Of a stretch of DNA of 64,000 nt, positions 61,101 through 64,000 are shown in pieces. Under the pieces are notes generated by a model. That model saw only the letters and a program-made list of their open reading frames with translations, was not told the DNA's origin and ran no database searches. Source of the stretch: an uncultured bacterium (GTDB lineage Bacteria; Bacteroidota; Ignavibacteria; Kapaibacteriales; UBA4661); contig CALCNX010000033.1 of NCBI GenBank assembly GCA_937899715.1, positions 1-64,000 on the forward strand, written 5' to 3'. The translations under genes and the position numbers were made by a program. Position 1 is the first letter of the stretch; every line of letters starts with the position of its first letter.

Positions 61101-61240
61101 GTTTTCGGTGAAATGGGGATGAACGGTAACGTAACAGCCGGGTCAACGAGTTGAGCAGATAACTCATTGCAAAATGGCTCACAAAATATTGCCATGCAAG
61201 ACACAGCAAGGAAGAGAATACAATGCCGAAGAGTAGCCAT
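58148..61240 (-). CDS. Large surface protein: IgGFc-binding-type N-terminal domain, β-sandwich repeats and T9SS tail
   Basis: A 1030-residue exported protein with a signal peptide (HCILFLAVSCMAIFCEPFCN). Residues ~50-470 match the IgGFc-binding N-terminal domain family: GKDFWLGFPRN, LPYSDMELAEQGF, HITANEEVTVYGLSI, AFPTDVLGREYVIASYPS, and VVPYPTPSSGAPDYGCDPI. Residues ~480-930 are Ig-like β-sandwiches with paired Cys. A type-A T9SS sorting domain closes it (HFPDPAHDELTLQVNLEEAQ … LETGVYYCEIRS). It should be exported through the type IX system and displayed on the surface. Such proteins are predicted adhesins or gliding factors; IgG binding itself should not be assumed. No ribosome binding site precedes the ATG. 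Confidence 0.85.
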   Translation of the reverse strand: MATLRHCILFLAVSCMAIFCEPFCNELSAQLVDPAVTLPFIPISPKTIRDSKGKDFWLGFPRNHHDGNSIYDRLYINIVTERATQGQIEYTLAGQRRVQTFSIAANDIYTFELPYSDMELAEQGFMRNTFHITANEEVTVYGLSIANTTSDGFLAFPTDVLGREYVIASYPSNILYQNNSNRINTATTTMSQFAMVAAYDSTIVTITPTVKTWNGDSTTYSIVLNQGQGYLVSLTQTQDNLMKDLTGSRIVSSKPLVVYGGHERAAIPVGAGSRDCLIEQMLPVEVWGKTALVVPYPTPSSGAPDYGCDPIRIIAGYDNTVVNVNGTTVATLRAGAFYEMTMTTAASVVTSEPAIVAGYKCSARGGGQNALGDPFLAIIPPVEQFLTRYRFVCVQGTQFNGNRIEPAFQEHYVTMIVPTTKATTVVLDGSTVSIQSFQRIRDTEYSYASVRISEGRHSISADTAFGITVAGYGRANSYGYIGGQRFETDIRSPQIAVQRSCTGISGKAFDSAFTDSKIFFYDTLRSSQRNIRFRFGALSRPADSLGFQADLINPYEDGALGLVVVDSLDLRTVQRVVVPGFTVHPNPTIRTDAVSSTTAIMRLATGRNYCFRIPVANYGATNQTVQSVGFTQSSPQFTPRSAVTRIEPSSTGTVEYCFRSDEDGIFSDTLTISNGCLTRKVLAIRIETGQDRLPPMVQRSADSCNRTITLDLADNRTFDAGLAPVQLSLQNMTARQTQFTDAASTTDSTKRPLRITLTVNDPRADAVYALTAADSVGNVTTVRDTIPGFTARFVAAPDTSAGRLRTLSRDNFAGISEYRFTGANATSLTCGTILIQNTGIVPFVLERAFLSRNLQFSLPPSQFPFVVPAGSSRPFSLCFNPALVAVYRDTMTITKFCITEQIILQGEGLPGDRIAGTRCDAVVRLGARLGNNALQASQILQVRHFPDPAHDELTLQVNLEEAQTLTVTIYSMLGTAVASLPAQAMERGAWDIALKLNNLETGVYYCEIRSNTVSNTAGNGRWTGLVRVAR

Positions 61241-61298
61241 AGCAAGGGGGAACAGAGTAAAAAATCAAATGGTCATATCGTTTTAGCATAGCAAAAAT

Positions 61299-63071
61299 TT
61301 AGCGGAGCGACAATTGTGGGCGAGTGGTACTGTTAGAAATGCTTGCAATTTCTGTTACATGGTCTTGCTGGGGTGCTGCTTCAAAGAGGCGGAAATGCTG
61401 GACGACATTTTGTAATTCTGTCATTGCATTTTGCAAATCGGCGGCGGTATGAGTTATCTGCGCTGCTTCGCTTACTGTTTGCTGGGTGATAGTGCTAATG
61501 CGGTCTATATTACGCGCTGTCTCGTCAATGGCTGTGCTCTGCTGAGTAGCGGCAGTTGCCACTTGTGAAATGAGGTCGGAAACTCTGCCGGTGCGCCCGA
61601 TAATGCCCTCCAATGCTGACTGTGCCTGTGCTGCCGACTGCAAGCCTTTTTCTGCTTGGGTACGTCCTTCGTGCATGGCGTTGACAGCTTTGTGCGTATC
61701 GGATTGGATGTGCTTTATCATCACGGTAATTTCTTTGGTTGCTTTTTGGGTGCGTTCTGCCAGTTTACGAACTTCATCGGCTACGACTGCAAAGCCACGC
61801 CCTTGCTCGCCGGCACGAGCGGCTTCAATGGCAGCATTGAGTGCCAGAAGGTTCGTCTGGTCGGCAATTTCTTCGATGACCTGCACAATTTCACCGATTT
61901 GTGCACTGGACTTGCCGAGCGCTTCAATCGTCTGCGCTGAAGCAATAACGCGCTCTGCAACGCTATTCATATCGTGAATAGTGGTGGTAACAATCGAACC
62001 GCCTCTTTTTGCTTCTTCATTCGCTTCTGCCGCCTCGAATGCCGCCTGTGAGGAGTTTTGCGTAGTAGATTCTACGGTCGCCGTCATTTCTTCGGCAGCA
62101 CCGGCAACGTGCTCGGTTTCAGAGGCTTGGCGGCTCATTGCTTCAAAGACGAGGTGAATGCTATCGGTAATGGATTTGCCCATTGCTACGGTTTCGTCCA
62201 CGGAGGCATTGACGGCAATTAAAACGCTCCGAATGTCTTGGATTGTGTCGTTCAGGGTTCGCCGTAAGCGCCCAAAATCATCATCTCGTTTAGCACGGAA
62301 CTCAACCGTCAAATCTCCGGCGGCGAGACGGCGCATCTTGGGCAAAATATCTTCTACACTTTTGGCAAGGTCTTTACGCTGCGCCTCGGCAGCAATACGG
62401 GCTTGTTCAACAGATTGTTTTTCCGCTGCCAGCTCCAACGATGCTGCTTCCAAGGATGATGCCGTTTCTTGCGCTGTCTGGAGCGCATCTCCCGTAGAAG
62501 CAAGCGCTTGTTCTTTTGTCGTTTCAAAGATTTCAGTGAGGAGGAACACGACAAAAATTGCGGGCATTCCGGCAATGGCATTCATAATCACATCGGTTCT
62601 TGTTTTCAGGAATGTCGTAAACTGATACCCCATTATTTCTGCTATGCCATAGCACGTCAGCACGCTAATTGTCAGCAATGCCCATAAAAGCCCCGCCCGT
62701 TTGCCGGAGAGCATGACCGCCATAATCGGCACAATCATCGTCCAGATAACCGTGTCGCTAGTAACGCCGCTATTAAAGAAGCAGAGTAGTAAGAGCACCC
62801 AAAAGTAACAAAACGCAAGATTGTGCCCGATGACTTCGATACGCACTTTAGAGCGAAGCATATACAATGTGGCTGCGCCTTGCAGAGCCGCAAGAGCAAT
62901 CGCTGCTGCGACAAACCACTGCGCACCAAATACAAGCCAGAGCATCGGTGCATAAACCAAACCCAAAACAATAGTTATCATGGCAAATATAGCGGACAGC
63001 CTGGCTTTTCGATATAATTCTTTATCAGCAAACCACTCGACAGGAATAAAACGATTAACGAAAGAACTCAT
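61299..63071 (-). CDS. Methyl-accepting chemotaxis protein with polytopic membrane sensor
   Basis: A 590-residue chemoreceptor. Its N-terminal ~190 residues hold about six hydrophobic spans with short loops and no large periplasmic domain. A HAMP-like linker follows ([20 protein letters not shown]). The signalling hairpin tip is [20 protein letters not shown] with [20 protein letters not shown], flanked by heptads ([20 protein letters not shown]). The spans probably sense a membrane-soluble or intracellular cue. No che or flagellar genes are nearby, so it must join a distant array or gliding/pili-based taxis pathway. GGAGAG upstream of the ATG at 63071 supports the start. Confidence 0.93.
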   Translation of the reverse strand: MSSFVNRFIPVEWFADKELYRKARLSAIFAMITIVLGLVYAPMLWLVFGAQWFVAAAIALAALQGAATLYMLRSKVRIEVIGHNLAFCYFWVLLLLCFFNSGVTSDTVIWTMIVPIMAVMLSGKRAGLLWALLTISVLTCYGIAEIMGYQFTTFLKTRTDVIMNAIAGMPAIFVVFLLTEIFETTKEQALASTGDALQTAQETASSLEAASLELAAEKQSVEQARIAAEAQRKDLAKSVEDILPKMRRLAAGDLTVEFRAKRDDDFGRLRRTLNDTIQDIRSVLIAVNASVDETVAMGKSITDSIHLVFEAMSRQASETEHVAGAAEEMTATVESTTQNSSQAAFEAAEANEEAKRGGSIVTTTIHDMNSVAERVIASAQTIEALGKSSAQIGEIVQVIEEIADQTNLLALNAAIEAARAGEQGRGFAVVADEVRKLAERTQKATKEITVMIKHIQSDTHKAVNAMHEGRTQAEKGLQSAAQAQSALEGIIGRTGRVSDLISQVATAATQQSTAIDETARNIDRISTITQQTVSEAAQITHTAADLQNAMTELQNVVQHFRLFEAAPQQDHVTEIASISNSTTRPQLSLR

Positions 63072-63113
63072 CGTGAAACTCTCCTTGAGAGAAAATAAAT
63101 AGTGAGAGATAAA

Positions 63114-63248
63114 ATGGTGGTGTCATCAACGTAAGGATTCTGTTGTCAAGAGTGCGAACGGAAGTTCGCTTCGTTGCTTGGTCTTTGCGAACTCCCGCTC
63201 GCACTGCAATTGTTTCCATTGATAATAGTGGTTGAAATGGCGGTGTCA
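63114..63248. repeat. Palindromic element flanked by direct repeats, upstream of the chemoreceptor gene
   Basis: Arms AGTGCGAACGGAAGTTCGC (63151-63169) and GCGAACTCCCGCTCGCACT (63187-63205) pair at 17 of 19 positions; the two exceptions become G-U pairs in RNA of the - strand. Direct repeats ATGGTGGTGTCA (63114-63125) and ATGGCGGTGTCA (63237-63248) flank it, 11 of 12 identical. There is no gene in the whole 352-bp gap 63072-63423. Confidence 0.75.
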
Positions 63249-63330
63249 AATGAATTGTAATGCTTTATCGATGGAAAAGTTCATCCTATATGAAAGTACC
63301 AAAGTTACTACAGATTACCCCAAAATGCAA

Positions 63331-63386
63331 CAATGTCTGCGCTGTAACCGCGATTTTTCGAGAATCATCTTTCGGTGCAGACATTG
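63331..63386 (-). terminator. Stem-loop downstream of the ATP-grasp gene
   Basis: CAATGTCTGC (63331-63340) and GCAGACATTG (63377-63386) form a 10-bp stem with a 36-nt loop, 37 bp past the ATP-grasp stop. On the - strand TTGCATTTT follows, so a weak terminator is possible. Confidence 0.45.
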
Positions 63387-63423
63387 GTTCAGAAAACGTT
63401 AGCTTGATGCTGCAATGAAGCCT

Positions 63424-64000
63424 CTAACTCCCCAGCACCCACGTATCTTTGCTGCCCCCGCCCTGCGAAGAATTCACCACCAGCGAACCCTTGCGAAGCG
63501 CCACGCGCGTCAGTCCGCCCGGCATTACGAAAATATCTTCACCATAGAGAATGTAGGGACGCAAGTCCACGTGTCGTCCCTCAAAAACTTCGCCAACAAA
63601 GGTGGGGACACGGGAGAGCGAAATAGTTGGCTGCGCGATGTAATTGCGCGGATTTGCTGCGACAAGCTCACGGAATTTGGCGTGGTCTTCTTTTGTGGCG
63701 TGTGGTCCCACTAGCATTCCATAGCCACCAGACTCATTTGCAGCCTTCACAACAAGTTGCTCAATGCTATCCAGCACATACTCACGCTGCTCGTCCTCCC
63801 AGCAAACATACGTTGGAACATTCGGTAAAATCGGCTCTTCACCCAGATAATACCGAATCATTTTTGGAACGTAGGCATAGACGACTTTGTCGTCGGCAAC
63901 ACCTGTGCCGGGCGCGTTTGCAAGGGCAACATTTCCTTTGCGGTAGGCGTCCATAATACCCGGAACGCCCAAAAGCGATTCGGGATTAAAGACCGTTGGG
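63424..64000 (-). CDS. Circularly permuted type 2 ATP-grasp protein (C-terminal part; start lies beyond the window)
   Basis: The last ~192 codons of a gene that continues past the window edge. Clear family features are [94 protein letters not shown] and [20 protein letters not shown]. These belong to the circularly permuted ATP-grasp group (formerly DUF404/DUF407), predicted peptide ligases. It typically clusters with an Alpha-E protein and a transglutaminase to form a proposed peptide-modification system. A transglutaminase of the right kind is at the opposite end of this window (73-1098), not adjacent. The stop is at 63424. Confidence 0.9.
   Translation of the reverse strand, partial: PTVFNPESLLGVPGIMDAYRKGNVALANAPGTGVADDKVVYAYVPKMIRYYLGEEPILPNVPTYVCWEDEQREYVLDSIEQLVVKAANESGGYGMLVGPHATKEDHAKFRELVAANPRNYIAQPTISLSRVPTFVGEVFEGRHVDLRPYILYGEDIFVMPGGLTRVALRKGSLVVNSSQGGGSKDTWVLGS

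Overview
The window is an ordinary bacterial chromosome stretch with about 42 protein genes, no rRNA or tRNA genes that I could see, no CRISPR array and no intact transposase. It points to a member of the Bacteroidota/Chlorobiota (FCB) group. The evidence is type-A T9SS C-terminal sorting domains, OmpP1/FadL-type and TonB-dependent outer-membrane proteins, a DUF3667 zinc-ribbon membrane protein, two-component 'regulator propeller' repeats, and a promoter matching the Bacteroidota form TTTG-N19-TAnnTTTG. My best guess is a Kapabacteria/Ignavibacteria-like lineage, but that is inference.

Layout. (1) 0-6 kb, + strand: a transglutaminase, then a block of secreted proteins (YHYH protein, small membrane protein, T9SS-tail protein, PEBP/YbhB-like protein, protein of unknown fold). 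Four of them share one ~50-residue module after the export signal. (2) 5.8-17.3 kb, - strand: two hypothetical or surface proteins, M3 peptidase, PBP4-type DD-peptidase, an ABC exporter pair with a GT87-like enzyme, and an SGNH lipoprotein with a FadL-type porin. (3) 17.5-30.8 kb: sucC, a STAS-MlaE permease between outer-membrane proteins, rlmN, a sigma-54 response regulator, a DUF3667 protein, a coiled-coil protein, RecQ and a glycan-binding-type esterase. (4) 30.8-38.4 kb, - strand: a signalling block with a propeller-sensor adenylate cyclase, a multi-PAS histidine kinase, a lone receiver and an RNA 2'-O-methyltransferase. (5) 38.6-42 kb: a Tudor-like small protein, rpsU, and a TonB receptor. 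(6) 42-54.8 kb, - strand: a TolB-like propeller, NRDE protein, AddA-type helicase-nuclease, patatin, a type II restriction-modification pair, thrS, FkbM-type methyltransferase and a lone nuoI. (7) 55-64 kb: an NTF2-like protein, histidine kinase, GNAT, a large IgGFc-binding-domain adhesin with T9SS tail, a chemotaxis receptor, and a circularly permuted ATP-grasp protein cut by the window end.

Most notable observations. (a) The restriction-modification genes lie directly after the intact 3' end of thrS, and a second, diverged copy of the thrS tail lies just past the endonuclease. This is the footprint expected for insertion of an R-M cassette with target duplication. (b) A 123-bp non-coding element with 12-bp terminal inverted repeats and a 5-bp direct duplication (MITE-like) sits upstream of thrS, and a related nested palindrome lies 13.6 kb away. 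(c) The modular secreted-protein cluster at 1.2-5.7 kb looks like an uncharacterised surface system. (d) A 14-repeat sensor propeller is fused directly to a class III cyclase, next to a kinase whose receiver-like N-terminus has lost its phosphorylation residues.

All functional calls come from reading motifs by eye; no database search was possible.
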